From the NCBI RefSeq assembly GCF_934424005.1, contig NZ_CAKRXI010000011.1:1-64000 (forward strand): a stretch of 64,000 bases of DNA, read 5' to 3'. The stretch comes from an uncultured Blautia sp. Lineage in GTDB: Bacteria; Bacillota; Clostridia; Lachnospirales; Lachnospiraceae. The first letter of the stretch is position 1. Every line of letters starts with the position of its first letter. The notes under the pieces were generated by a model. That model saw nothing but the letters and a program-made list of their open reading frames with translations. It was not told the origin of the DNA and ran no database searches. This document shows, piece by piece, positions 1 through 8,428 of the stretch. A program made the position numbers and the translations under genes.

Positions 1-2
1 TC

Positions 3-139
3 AGAACTTCTAAGGTACCATGGTGTACAGAACTTTGCTAAGAACGATACAGAAAAGAGCTGAACTCGCTACGCTCAGACAGCAGCATTTTCTGTATCAA
101 CGCAAAAATCTGTACAACCAGGAACCTTCACGAAGTTCT
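3..139. ncRNA. Long nested hairpin, possible structured RNA
   Basis: No gene covers this stretch. It folds into nested arms: AGAACTTC (3-10) with GAAGTTCT (132-139), GGTACC (about 14-19) with GGAACC (121-126), GTACAG (25-30) with CTGTAC (110-115), and a perfect 11-bp stem GATACAGAAAA (46-56) with TTTTCTGTATC (88-98). A run of T follows at 188-193. It may be the 3' part of an RNA or terminator structure that starts before the window. Strand and identity are not known; the class is not recognised. Confidence 0.4.
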
Positions 140-199
140 TCAGGCGAGACAGTACCAGAGGATGATTCTAAAACTTCCTGACTGGAGTTTTTTATTTTG

Positions 200-440
200 T
201 TTCCGGGTTTACCGGACTTTATTTTGGGCTAGTGTGGTGGTGGCCGGAGTTAACTAAGACAGCGCGAAGCGTGGTCGGGTGTTTCTTCCTATGGCAATAT
301 ACAGGAAGCCAGGTATTCATGTGCAGAGGACAGTAAATGCCTGCGAGGCTTTCGTTATGACGTGCAGGCAAGCTGCCGCCACCAAGCCCACTGTTTGAGG
401 CGTAGCCGAGTTTGGGCGACTGGTGGCAAATAAGCGCATG
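200..440 (+). ncRNA. Candidate structured non-coding RNA, family not assigned
   Basis: This 240-base stretch has no plausible gene but strong pairing. A long closing stem joins TGGGCT (225-230) and TGGTGGTGGC (235-244) to GCCGCCACCA (375-384) and AGCCCA (385-390). Inside are hairpins CTTCCT/AGGAAG (285-290/303-308) and TGCCTGC/GCAGGCA (338-344/364-370). The tail at 391-420 holds a competing arm that could pair with the 3' strand of the main stem, hinting at a pseudoknot or switch. Size and complexity recall large Firmicutes RNAs such as the raiA motif, but that is only a guess. The strand is assumed from G-rich 5' arms and the following gene direction. Confidence 0.45.
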
Positions 441-589
441 CACGGAATAGAAAACGCAGCATTATTTAATGTCCCTGCATATGAGATACCATCTTCCGTT
501 ATATGCCACTACCATCATGTGCCAATTCGTGTTATGATATATGTTAATTGAAATATTACCAAGAATGAGCGCATGAGAGGAGTTGTGAT

Positions 590-1408
590 ATGGAATTCCA
601 GCATGAACTGGTAATCCCGGATGAGGGACTGCCGTTTAAATTTTTCTTATTTGAGGGAAGTCAGGGAAATTATGTAAGAGAGAAACACTGGCATACGTCG
701 GTGGAGATTTTTGCCGTGATGGAAGGGTCTTTGACTTTTTATCTGAATGACGAGAAACATCCACTAAAAGCAGGAGAACTGATGATCATCAATTCCAATG
801 AAGTGCATTCGATTGATTCACCGGAGGAAAATCATACAGCAGTCCTTCAGATTCCGCTGAAACAGTTTGAAGATTATTTTACAGCACATCGTTTTATCCG
901 TTTTGCTGCAAATGAGCCGGAGACAGATCCAAAGCTCTGGCGATTGGTTCGTGAAATGTATAAATTATATGGTAAACGAGGAGTTGGGTACGAATTCAAG
1001 ATCCGTTCCTTCTATTATGATGTGTTGTATTTGCTGGTAAATCATTACCGTCTGGATGAGGCAGGAGAGCAGGAGGTACGTCACAGCCGTCGTCTGGATG
1101 CTCTTGCAAGAATTACTTCTTATATGAGAGAGCATTATCAGGAAGAACTCAAACTGGCTGAAGTGGCGAACATGTTCGGTTATTCCGATGCATATTTATC
1201 CAGAATGTTTCAGAAATATGCAAATGTCAATTTTAAGACGTATCTGCAGGATATTCGTATGACCTATGCGTATCGGGAACTTCTGAATTCTGATAAGACG
1301 ATCAGCCAGATTGCAATGGATAACGGATTTAGCAGCAGTCGTGCGTTTACAAGAGAATTCCAGAAACGATATGGTATTTTGCCAAGTGAAGTTGAAAGAG
1401 AAAAATAA
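590..1408 (+). CDS. AraC family transcriptional regulator
   Basis: A 272-residue one-component regulator. Residues about 20-95 form a cupin-like sugar-sensing domain (HWHTSVEIFAVMEGS, then KAGELMIINSNEVHSI). Residues about 170-270 carry the paired helix-turn-helix of the AraC family, with LAEVANMFGYSDAYLSRMF and ISQIAMDNGFSSSRAFTREF. The ATG follows GAGAGGAG at a normal distance. It is followed by a terminator and then by the sugar operon starting at 1594, whose promoter region has direct repeats spaced as AraC proteins prefer, so it probably controls that operon. The ligand is not evident. Identification of the family is secure; the target is inferred from position. Confidence 0.9.
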   Translation: MEFQHELVIPDEGLPFKFFLFEGSQGNYVREKHWHTSVEIFAVMEGSLTFYLNDEKHPLKAGELMIINSNEVHSIDSPEENHTAVLQIPLKQFEDYFTAHRFIRFAANEPETDPKLWRLVREMYKLYGKRGVGYEFKIRSFYYDVLYLLVNHYRLDEAGEQEVRHSRRLDALARITSYMREHYQEELKLAEVANMFGYSDAYLSRMFQKYANVNFKTYLQDIRMTYAYRELLNSDKTISQIAMDNGFSSSRAFTREFQKRYGILPSEVEREK

Positions 1409-1423
1409 AGAATAAAAATACAA

Positions 1424-1453
1424 AAACAGGCGAATCAGAAACGCCTGTTTTTT
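1424..1453 (+). terminator. Intrinsic terminator after the AraC gene
   Basis: AAACAGGCG (1424-1432) pairs with CGCCTGTTT (1442-1450), followed by more T. It separates the regulator from the downstream sugar operon. Confidence 0.85.
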
Positions 1454-1494
1454 ATGTGTTTATCAAACTGTTTATGAAATTGGAAAAATACAAA

Positions 1495-1559
1495 GGTCAA
1501 AAAAGTGCACTAAAGAGGACAAAAAAACTGGCGAAAGGAAAAGGACTTCATGATATGAT
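1495..1559 (+). promoter_or_regulatory. Probable activator-dependent promoter with direct repeats
   Basis: A -10 like TATGAT lies at 1554-1559 with no good -35 box 17 bases upstream. Immediately before it are two related direct repeats, GGTCAAAAAAGTG at 1495 and GGACAAAAAAACTG at 1517, 22 bp apart, that is about two helical turns. This is the usual arrangement for an AraC-type activator. The AraC protein encoded at 590-1408 is the obvious candidate (inference). Confidence 0.5.
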
Positions 1560-1593
1560 GGTTTCAACATAAAAATAAAGGAGGTAACTTCAG

Positions 1594-2211
1594 GTGAGGA
1601 TTCAGAATGTAGCAGATGACGCGTTCCGTAGATATGGTAAAGTACTAGAGGGGTATGATTTTACGGAACTCCTGAAGGAAATGAAGCATACTCCGGTGCC
1701 GGAGGATGTAACTTACGTTCCTTCCGTAGAAGAAATGGAAGCACTGCCGGTTGCAAAAGAACTGCAGAACAAAGGATATGGCGGTCTGCCGATCGAAATC
1801 GGATATTGCAACGGACATAACAAGAAATTAAATGGTCTGGAATACCACCGCAGCTCCGAAATCAATGTTGCAGTGACAGACCTGGTATTGCTGATCGGAC
1901 ATCAGCAGGATGTAGAAAAGGATTTTACATATGACACATCCAAAGTAGAGGCGTTTCTTGTTCCGGCAGGTACAGCAATTGAAGTATATGCAACAACACT
2001 TCATTATGCACCGTGTCATGTAAATGAAAGTGGTTTCCAGTGTGTTGTAGTTCTTCCGAAAGGAACAAACACAGAACTGACTTTTGAAAAAGCAGCAGAA
2101 GGAGAGGACAAGCTCCTTACCGCTAAAAATAAATGGCTGATCGGTCACGAAGAAGCAGCTATCGAAGGCGCATTCAACGGACTGAAGGGTGAGAATGTCG
2201 GAATCGATTAA
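1594..2211 (+). CDS. DUF4867-type cupin-like protein of a sugar operon
   Basis: A 205-residue soluble protein. It resembles the DUF4867 family, which I recall as being encoded next to fucose-isomerase-like proteins and FGGY kinases. The core at about residues 80-170 looks like a cupin/RmlC fold, with a His/Glu pair in LEYHRSSEINVAV and a second strand set VEAFLVPAGTAIEVYATTLHYAPCH that could supply metal ligands. This suggests a sugar-binding or isomerase/epimerase role, but the reaction is not known. The start is GTG, chosen because AAGGAGGTAAC lies 8-10 bases upstream and the only later ATG codons lack a site. It is the first gene of the operon with the isomerase and xylulokinase. Confidence 0.7.
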   Translation: MRIQNVADDAFRRYGKVLEGYDFTELLKEMKHTPVPEDVTYVPSVEEMEALPVAKELQNKGYGGLPIEIGYCNGHNKKLNGLEYHRSSEINVAVTDLVLLIGHQQDVEKDFTYDTSKVEAFLVPAGTAIEVYATTLHYAPCHVNESGFQCVVVLPKGTNTELTFEKAAEGEDKLLTAKNKWLIGHEEAAIEGAFNGLKGENVGID

Positions 2212-2289
2212 AAAGGTCGGAATCGACTGATTGTGAACTAAGAAACGAAACATAAAATATTTACTATATAATATGGAGGAATTTTTATC

Positions 2290-3774
2290 ATGAATAACAT
2301 GCCAGAAGTAAAAGTTGGAATCGTTGCAGTAAGCCGTGACTGTTTCCCGGAAAGCCTTTCCGTAAACAGAAGAAAAGCTCTTGTAGAAGCTTATGCTAAA
2401 AAATATGATGCAAAAGACATCTACGAATGTCCAATCTGTATCGTAGAGAGTGAAATCCATATGGTTCAGGCTCTGGAAGATATCAAAAAAGCAGGATGTA
2501 ATGCACTTTGTGTATATCTTGGAAACTTCGGACCGGAAATCTCCGAGACACTTCTTGCAAAACATTTCGATGGACCGAAAATGTTCATCGCTGCAGCAGA
2601 AGAAACACAGAATGACCTTTGCCAGGGACGTGGAGATGCTTACTGTGGTATGCTGAATGCAAGCTACAACCTGCAGCTTCGTAATGTAAAGGCTTATATT
2701 CCGGAATACCCGGTTGGTGATGCAGAAGACTGTGCAGATATGATCCATGACTTCCTTCCAATCGCAAGAGCAGTTGAAGGTTTAAGCAACCTTAAGATCA
2801 TCAGCTTTGGACCACGTCCGACAAACTTCCTTGCTTGTAACGCTCCGATCAAACAGCTTTACAACCTTGGTGTGGAAATCGAAGAAAACTCTGAACTGGA
2901 TCTGTTTGAAGCATTCAACAAACATGAAGGTGATGAAAGAATTCCGGAAATCGTTAAAGAAATGGAAGAAGAGCTTGGTGCCGGAAACAAGAAACCGGAA
3001 GTTCTTTCAAAACTTGCTCAGTACGAACTGACTCTGAAAGACTGGGTAAGAGATCACAGAGGATATCGTAAATATGTAACTCTGACAGGAAAATGCTGGC
3101 CGGCATTCCAGACACAGTTCGGATTCGTTCCTTGCTATGTAAACAGCCGTCTGACCTCCCAGGGTATCCCGGTATCCTGTGAAGTTGATATCTATGGTAC
3201 ATTAAGTGAGTTCATCGGACAGGTAGTAAGCAATGATATTGTTACACTGCTTGATATCAACAACTCCGTACCGAAGGATATGTACAAAGAATCCATCGAA
3301 GGAAAATTCGATTATACACTGAAAGATACATTTATGGGATTCCATTGTGGAAATACTGCTTCCAGCAAACTTTCCTTCTGCGAGATGAAATATCAGATGA
3401 TCATGGCAAGATCCCTTCCAATCGAAGTTACAAACGGAACTCTGGAGGGAGATATCAAACCTGGAGATATCACATTCTATCGTCTGCAGAGCACAGCTGA
3501 TAACAAACTTCGTGCTTACATTGCACACGGCGAAGTTCTTCCGGTTGCAACTCGTTCCTTTGGAGCAATTGGGGTATTCGCTATTCCGGAAATGGGACGT
3601 TTCTATCGTCACGTGCTGATCGAGAAAGGATATCCACATCACGGAGCAGTAGCATTCGGACACTTTGGAAAAGCTCTCTTCGAAGTATTCAAATATATCG
3701 GCGTTCCGGTAGAAGAAATCGGATACAATCAGCCGGCAGGCGTAAGATACCCAACAGAAAATCCTTGGGGCTAA
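2290..3774 (+). CDS. L-fucose/L-arabinose isomerase family protein
   Basis: A 494-residue soluble enzyme of the fucose/arabinose isomerase superfamily. Its N-terminal half has the Rossmann-like sequence VKVGIVAVSRDCFPES and the segment CNALCVYLGNFGPEISETLL found in these proteins; the C-terminal half carries the conserved stretches with charged residues expected to bind Mn2+ (for example CEVDIYGTLSEF near residue 297 and MGFHCGNTA near 350). It likely interconverts an aldose and a ketose, after which the next gene phosphorylates the ketose. The exact sugar cannot be told; D-arabinose/L-fucose-like substrates or a pentose leading to D-xylulose fit. AGGAGG lies just before the ATG. Confidence 0.8.
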   Translation: MNNMPEVKVGIVAVSRDCFPESLSVNRRKALVEAYAKKYDAKDIYECPICIVESEIHMVQALEDIKKAGCNALCVYLGNFGPEISETLLAKHFDGPKMFIAAAEETQNDLCQGRGDAYCGMLNASYNLQLRNVKAYIPEYPVGDAEDCADMIHDFLPIARAVEGLSNLKIISFGPRPTNFLACNAPIKQLYNLGVEIEENSELDLFEAFNKHEGDERIPEIVKEMEEELGAGNKKPEVLSKLAQYELTLKDWVRDHRGYRKYVTLTGKCWPAFQTQFGFVPCYVNSRLTSQGIPVSCEVDIYGTLSEFIGQVVSNDIVTLLDINNSVPKDMYKESIEGKFDYTLKDTFMGFHCGNTASSKLSFCEMKYQMIMARSLPIEVTNGTLEGDIKPGDITFYRLQSTADNKLRAYIAHGEVLPVATRSFGAIGVFAIPEMGRFYRHVLIEKGYPHHGAVAFGHFGKALFEVFKYIGVPVEEIGYNQPAGVRYPTENPWG

Positions 3775-3809
3775 TTTTTAAATAAAAAATAAAATAAAAC
3801 CAATACAGG

Positions 3810-3833
3810 CATCCCGGGAGTTTTCCTGGGATG
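3810..3833 (+). promoter_or_regulatory. Intergenic hairpin between isomerase and kinase genes
   Basis: CATCCCGGG (3810-3818) pairs with CCTGGGATG (3825-3833) with one G-U pair and no T run. It probably acts as an mRNA stabiliser or partial attenuator rather than a full terminator. Confidence 0.45.
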
Positions 3834-3851
3834 TCGTAGTAAGGAGGAAAT

Positions 3852-5309
3852 ATGTACTATATTGGCGTTGACCTTGGTACTTCCGCAGTAAAACTTCTTC
3901 TGATGGAAGAATCAGGAAAAATCTGTAATATCGTATCAAAAGAATATCCACTGTTTTTCCCTCATCCGGGCTGGTCAGAACAGAATCCGGAAGACTGGTT
4001 CACCCAGAGTGTTGAGGGTATGAAAGAGCTGACCGAAGGAATCGACCGTTCCAAGGTTGCTGGTATTGGCTTTGGCGGACAGATGCATGGACTGGTAACA
4101 TTGGATGAAAATGATCAGGTGATCCGTCCTGCAATCCTCTGGAACGATGGACGTTCCCAGAAAGAAACAGAATATCTGAATAATGAGATTGGCAAAGATA
4201 AATTATCTCAGTATACAGCAAATATCGCTTTTGCCGGATTTACAGCACCAAAGATTCTCTGGATGAAGAAAAATGAGCCAGAGAAATTTGCAAAGATCGC
4301 AAAGATCATGCTTCCGAAAGACTACCTTGCATACAGACTTTCCGGATCCTTCTGCACAGACGTATCTGATGCATCCGGAATGCTGCTTCTGGACGTAAAG
4401 AATCGCTGCTGGTCTAAAGAAATGATGGAAATCTGTGATGTAAAAGAGGAACAGCTTCCAAAGCTTTATGAGAGCTGGGAAGTTGTTGGAACACTCAAAG
4501 AGGAGGTTGCAAAAGAACTCGGATTCTCCGCAGATGTTAAAGTTGTGGCAGGTGCCGGAGACAATGCGGCAGCAGCTGTCGGAACAGGAACAGTTGGAGA
4601 CGGACAGTGTAATATTTCACTTGGAACATCCGGAACCATCTTCATCTCAAGCAAAAACTTTGGTGTTGACGAAAACAATGCACTGCATTCTTTTTGCCAT
4701 GCAGATGGAAGCTATCATCTGATGGGATGCATGCTGAGTGCAGCATCCTGTAACAAATGGTGGGCAGAAGAAATCCTTCAGACAAAAGATTTCGCAGCAG
4801 AGCAGGCACCAATCCAGAAACTCGGAGAAAACAACGTATTCTTCCTTCCATATCTGATGGGAGAAAGATCACCTCATAATAACCCAGATGCAAGAGGCGT
4901 ATTCTTTGGAATGTCCATGGATACCACAAGAGCAGATATGACACAGGCCGTTCTGGAAGGTGTTGCATTTGGACTTCGCGATTCCCTTGAAGTAGCAAGA
5001 AAACTTGGAATCAAGATTGAACGCACCAAAATCTGCGGCGGTGGAGCAAAGAGCCCACTGTGGAAGAAAATCATTGCAAACGTAATGAACCTCAAAGTAG
5101 ATGTCCTTGAAGTCGAAGAAGGACCATCCATGGGTGGAGCAATGCTTGCTGCTGTTGGATGCGGAGCTTATCCGGATGTTGAAACCATCGGAAAGAAAAT
5201 GGCACATGTAGTTGACACTGTTGAGCCGGAAGAGGAACTTGTGGCAAAATACGAAGAAAGATACCAGAAGTTTAAGAAACTGTATCCGGCCCTTAAAACA
5301 TTGTTCTAG
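3852..5309 (+). CDS. xylB: Xylulokinase, FGGY family
   Basis: A 485-residue sugar kinase, the usual length for XylB. It begins with the phosphate-binding strand YYIGVDLGTSAVKLLLM, has the family signature GFGGQMHGLVTLD and ILWNDGRSQ at about residues 75-100, the adenosine-binding GAGDNAAAAVGTG near 235, and the C-terminal GGGAKSPLWKKIIANV near 400. It should phosphorylate D-xylulose (or a similar ketose made by the upstream isomerase) with ATP in the cytoplasm, feeding the pentose phosphate pathway. The ATG follows AAGGAGG. It ends the operon; the following region contains repeated structured DNA rather than a gene. Confidence 0.88.
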   Translation: MYYIGVDLGTSAVKLLLMEESGKICNIVSKEYPLFFPHPGWSEQNPEDWFTQSVEGMKELTEGIDRSKVAGIGFGGQMHGLVTLDENDQVIRPAILWNDGRSQKETEYLNNEIGKDKLSQYTANIAFAGFTAPKILWMKKNEPEKFAKIAKIMLPKDYLAYRLSGSFCTDVSDASGMLLLDVKNRCWSKEMMEICDVKEEQLPKLYESWEVVGTLKEEVAKELGFSADVKVVAGAGDNAAAAVGTGTVGDGQCNISLGTSGTIFISSKNFGVDENNALHSFCHADGSYHLMGCMLSAASCNKWWAEEILQTKDFAAEQAPIQKLGENNVFFLPYLMGERSPHNNPDARGVFFGMSMDTTRADMTQAVLEGVAFGLRDSLEVARKLGIKIERTKICGGGAKSPLWKKIIANVMNLKVDVLEVEEGPSMGGAMLAAVGCGAYPDVETIGKKMAHVVDTVEPEEELVAKYEERYQKFKKLYPALKTLF

Positions 5310-5351
5310 GAACTTCCTAAATTACCGTCTGTTGACAACTAAAAAACATAT

Positions 5352-5510
5352 GCGAGGGGAGGGCGCTCACAGTTGCATATATTGGGGACTGCCCAATGTC
5401 CCGCCAATGGTTTGGCAATCAAGTAAATTCTGAGGGGGACCATCTCAGAGTTGCGAAAGGCCGAAGGTCCCCCTCAGACTCCCCCTGCTTGGCCCCGCTA
5501 AAAAGCAAGA
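5352..5510. repeat. G-rich hairpin repeat, one partial and one full copy
   Basis: A partial copy (GCGAGGGGAGGGCGCTC at 5352-5368, then CAGTTGC) is followed by a full hairpin: CTGAGGGGGACC (5430-5441) pairs with GGTCCCCCTCAG (5466-5477), loop containing CAGAGTTGCGAAAGGCC, then a tail CTCCCC...GGCCCCGCT. A related copy with the same loop and tail is at 7981-8050, on the other side of the fhs gene. Confidence 0.6.
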
Positions 5511-5580
5511 AAATATAGGGCAATGTAGTTCATTGGGAGCAGCTAAATACTTGTTACTAGTTTGTCAGTAGAATGATAAA

Positions 5581-5820
5581 ATGCCAGGAGATCTTCCCCA
5601 TGAGAGAGAGAAGAGTCCTGGTATTTTTATATTCATTTCATACTTGATGAGAGAAGAAATTCTTATGCTTTTCCGCCCAGGGGTTGCAAGGGGACTGGCC
5701 AAGTCCCATTGCGGTTTCTGTATATTGTCAAATAAAAACAAAGTCTTAGGGCAATAGCCCTGATAGAAAGAAATGTCAATGCAAATTGACGGGCCCAAGG
5801 GAAGTTCCCTTATGTTTATT
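5581..5820. repeat. Structured repeat element, copy 1
   Basis: Three hairpins in series: ATGCCAGGA (5581-5589) with TCCTGGTAT (5616-5624) around a purine-rich loop and followed by TTTTT; GGGACT/AGTCCC within CCCAGGGGTTGCAAGG (5676 onward); and a small stem around GTCAATGCAAATTGAC (5775-5790). All three recur in the same order at 8141-8430 with base changes that keep the pairing. The first hairpin could also act as a terminator. It does not match any RNA family I recognise. Confidence 0.6.
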
Positions 5821-5939
5821 TATTCACAAAGGAAAAAAATCGAAAATATGTCAACATCATATTTGTGTAAAAAACATACAAAATTGAAAATCAATTTTTT
5901 GTACTTTTGTTAAAAGAGAAGAAAAAAATTGATAATTTG

Positions 5940-5968
5940 TTGACAACCAACATCGTTTATGATACTAT
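5940..5968 (+). promoter_or_regulatory. SigA-type promoter for fhs
   Basis: TTGACA at 5940-5945 and TACTAT at 5963-5968 with a 17-base spacer. The transcript would start about 10-15 bases before the riboswitch aptamer. Confidence 0.65.
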
Positions 5969-5983
5969 TTTCTCATCAAGTCA

Positions 5984-6095
5984 ATAAAGTCTCTGATGAC
6001 TGGCGGAGTAGTGGAAATCACCACATGGGAATCAGAGATTTGCAGAGCCGACCGTCTGGGCAGTATTTGAGAAATTCTCAGATACTGCTTTTTTT
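5984..6095 (+). promoter_or_regulatory. ZTP (pfl) riboswitch with terminator
   Basis: The aptamer shows the hallmark segments of the ZTP/pfl class: a P1 stem TCTCTGAT (5990-5997) with ATCAGAGA (6031-6038), the conserved GACTGGCGGA loop strand (5998-6007), and the 3' domain CCGACCGTCTGGGCA (6048-6062). The last bases overlap a terminator stem, GCAGTAT (6060-6066) with ATACTGC (6082-6088), followed by a T tract. ZTP or ZMP binding, which signals 10-formyl-tetrahydrofolate shortage, should prevent termination and switch on the downstream formate-tetrahydrofolate ligase. The gene target fits the known regulon of this riboswitch. Confidence 0.92.
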
Positions 6096-6214
6096 AACCG
6101 GAAAGGAGTGTTCAGGATACTTATAGTGACAAGTGGTATTCTGACGCTTAGGAGTATATGTAGAGGGTAATGGTTAGAAAAGACGGGGCGCCCACAATGA
6201 AAGGAGAGACAATT

Positions 6215-7900
6215 ATGGGATTCAAAAGTGACATCGAAATTGCACAGGAGTGCGAAATGCAGCCAATCACAAAGATTGCAGAAAAAGCTGGTATTGATGA
6301 CAAATATCTGGAGCAGTACGGAAAATACAAAGCAAAAATTGATTACAATCTCCTGAAAGAGAGCGACAAGAAAGATGGAAAACTGATTCTTGTAACTGCA
6401 ATCAACCCGACACCGGCTGGTGAAGGAAAGACTACAACAACAGTAGGTCTTGCAGATGGTATGCAGAAACTTGGAAAGAGTGTTATGGTTGCTCTTCGTG
6501 AGCCATCTCTCGGACCGGTATTCGGTGTCAAAGGCGGTGCAGCAGGCGGCGGTTATGCACAGGTAGTTCCGATGGAAGATATCAACCTTCATTTCACAGG
6601 TGACTTCCATGCCATCGGTGCAGCAAATAACCTTCTTGCAGCAATGATTGACAACCATATCTTCCAGGGCAATGCACTGAACATTGATCCAAGAAAGATC
6701 ACATGGAGAAGATGTGTGGATATGAATGACCGTCAGCTTCGTAATGTAGTAGACGGACTTGGCGGAAGAACAAATGGTATGCCTCGTGAAGACGGATATG
6801 ATATCACAGTTGCATCTGAGATCATGGCAGTTCTTTGCCTTGCAAGCGATATCAAAGACCTGAAAGAAAGACTTTCCAAGATTATCATCGGATATACATA
6901 TGGTAAAGTTGCTGAGCAGAAACCGGTAACTGCTGGTGATCTTCATGCAGAAGGTGCTATGACTGCACTTCTGAAAGATGCCCTGAAACCAAACCTTGTT
7001 CAGACACTGGAACACGTTCCGGCAATCGTTCATGGTGGACCATTCGCAAACATCGCTCATGGATGTAACTCTGTAACAGCTACAAAGATGGCTCTGAAAC
7101 TTGCTGATTATGCAATTACAGAGGCTGGATTCGGTGCAGACCTTGGTGCTGAAAAATTCCTGGATATCAAATGCCGTATGGCAGACCTGCACCCAAGCGC
7201 AGTTGTTATCGTAGCTACTGTACGTGCTCTGAAATATAATGGCGGTGTTGCAAAAGCTGACCTCAACAACGAAAATCTGGAAGCACTGGAGAAAGGTATC
7301 CCGAACCTTCTGAAACATGTAAGCAATATCAAGAATGTATACAAACTTCCTTGTGTTGTTGCTATCAATGCTTTCCCGACAGATACAAAAGCAGAGCTTG
7401 ATTTTGTAGAAGCAAAATGTAAAGAACTCGGTGTAAATGTAGCTCTTTCCGAAGTATGGGCAAAAGGCGGCGAAGGCGGAATCAAACTTGCTGAAGAAGT
7501 TCTTCGTCTGGTAGAAGAACCGAACGACTTCTCCTATGCATATGAGCTGGAAGGCTCTATCGAAGACAAACTGAACCAGATCGTACAGAAAGTATATGGC
7601 GGTAAGAGAGTTGTCCTGACAGCAAATGCTCAGAAACAGGCAAAACAGCTCGAAGCTCTTGGCTTTGGCAACTGCCCGATCTGTGTAGCTAAGACACAGT
7701 ACAGTCTGACAGATGACCAGACCAAACTTGGTGCACCGACAGACTTCGAAGTTACTGTACGTAACCTGAAGATCTCCGCAGGTGCAGGCTTCATTGTAGC
7801 TCTGACCGGTGAGATCATGACTATGCCAGGACTGCCAAAAGTACCGGCTGCAGAGAGAATTGATGTAGACGAGACCGGTAGAATCACTGGACTTTTCTGA
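6215..7900 (+). CDS. fhs: Formate-tetrahydrofolate ligase
   Basis: A 561-residue enzyme that joins formate to tetrahydrofolate using ATP, giving 10-formyl-THF for purine synthesis and, in acetogens, the methyl branch of the Wood-Ljungdahl pathway. The P-loop [14 protein letters not shown] is near residue 68 and the conserved [17 protein letters not shown] stretch near 125. The start at 6215 is preferred over an in-frame ATG at 6170 because AAAGGAGAG lies 5-8 bases before it and the protein then begins like its homologs, [11 protein letters not shown]. Expression is controlled by the ZTP riboswitch at 5984-6095. It stands alone, not in an operon with other folate genes in this window. Confidence 0.96.
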   Translation: MGFKSDIEIAQECEMQPITKIAEKAGIDDKYLEQYGKYKAKIDYNLLKESDKKDGKLILVTAINPTPAGEGKTTTTVGLADGMQKLGKSVMVALREPSLGPVFGVKGGAAGGGYAQVVPMEDINLHFTGDFHAIGAANNLLAAMIDNHIFQGNALNIDPRKITWRRCVDMNDRQLRNVVDGLGGRTNGMPREDGYDITVASEIMAVLCLASDIKDLKERLSKIIIGYTYGKVAEQKPVTAGDLHAEGAMTALLKDALKPNLVQTLEHVPAIVHGGPFANIAHGCNSVTATKMALKLADYAITEAGFGADLGAEKFLDIKCRMADLHPSAVVIVATVRALKYNGGVAKADLNNENLEALEKGIPNLLKHVSNIKNVYKLPCVVAINAFPTDTKAELDFVEAKCKELGVNVALSEVWAKGGEGGIKLAEEVLRLVEEPNDFSYAYELEGSIEDKLNQIVQKVYGGKRVVLTANAQKQAKQLEALGFGNCPICVAKTQYSLTDDQTKLGAPTDFEVTVRNLKISAGAGFIVALTGEIMTMPGLPKVPAAERIDVDETGRITGLF

Positions 7901-7978
7901 TAAAAGCGGATTGTAAAAGACTTTGTTTTGGCTTTTTAAAGCAAGGTAAATAATATTTTGTAAAATATGAAAAACCTT

Positions 7979-8055
7979 TACGAGGGGAGGGCGCTCGCAG
8001 TTGCGAAGGCCGCTCTCCCCTCGTGCTCCCCACCGGGCCACGCTGAAAAGAGAGT
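7979..8055. repeat. G-rich hairpin repeat, second copy
   Basis: CGAGGGGAGGGCG (7981-7993) pairs with CGCTCTCCCCTCG (8011-8023). The loop GCAGTTGCGAAGGC and tail CTCCCCACCGGGCCACGCT match the copy at 5430-5510. It lies between fhs and the following structured repeat and may terminate fhs transcription, although no T run follows. Confidence 0.6.
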
Positions 8056-8140
8056 GCTAAGAGGCAGGACTTTTCATCTCGTACACATATAAGCCACGCT
8101 GAAAATGAGGCTAGGTTTACGTGAACCAATAGAACGTAAA

Positions 8141-8428
8141 ATAACAGGATATCTTCTCCATACGAGAGAGAAGAGTCCTGTTATTTTTATATATTGCGAT
8201 ATTATTTATACGAAAGTCTTCCGATTTGAAACACCAGGAGGATTTTTCAAAGGGAAGCACATAAGGCAAAATTTCCGTTAATTATTTCGGCCCAGGGGTT
8301 GCCAGGGGACTGGCCAAGTCCCATGGCGGTTTTCTTATATTCCAATATAGAAAAAGGTTTCAGGAAAGTATTCCTGAGAAAGAAATGTTAATGCAAATTA
8401 ACGGGTTTAAGGGAAGTCCCCTTGCGGG
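8141..8428. repeat. Structured repeat element, copy 2
   Basis: ATAACAGGA (8141-8149) pairs with TCCTGTTAT (8176-8184) at exactly the spacing of copy 1, with the same AGAGAGAAGAG loop and TTTTT tail. It is followed by the CCCAGGGGTTGCCAGG/GGGACT/AGTCCC hairpin (8290-8330) and by GTTAATGCAAATTAAC (8386-8401). Relative to copy 1, paired positions change together (C-G to A-T in the first hairpin, C-G to T-A in the third). About 60 bases of unrelated sequence separate the first two hairpins here. Confidence 0.6.

Noticed and set aside
219..443. 74-residue minus-strand frame at the window start
   Set aside because: It lies over a strongly paired stretch better explained as structured RNA; no ribosome site or homology seen.
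1828..2748. 306-residue minus-strand frame across the DUF4867-type gene and isomerase
   Set aside because: Spans two real genes and their gap in antisense, no domain, no promoter.
6032..8041. 669-residue open frame on the minus strand across fhs
   Set aside because: It is antisense to a well-identified gene, full of Cys, Phe and Ser from reading a high-purine coding strand backwards, with no family motif or ribosome site.
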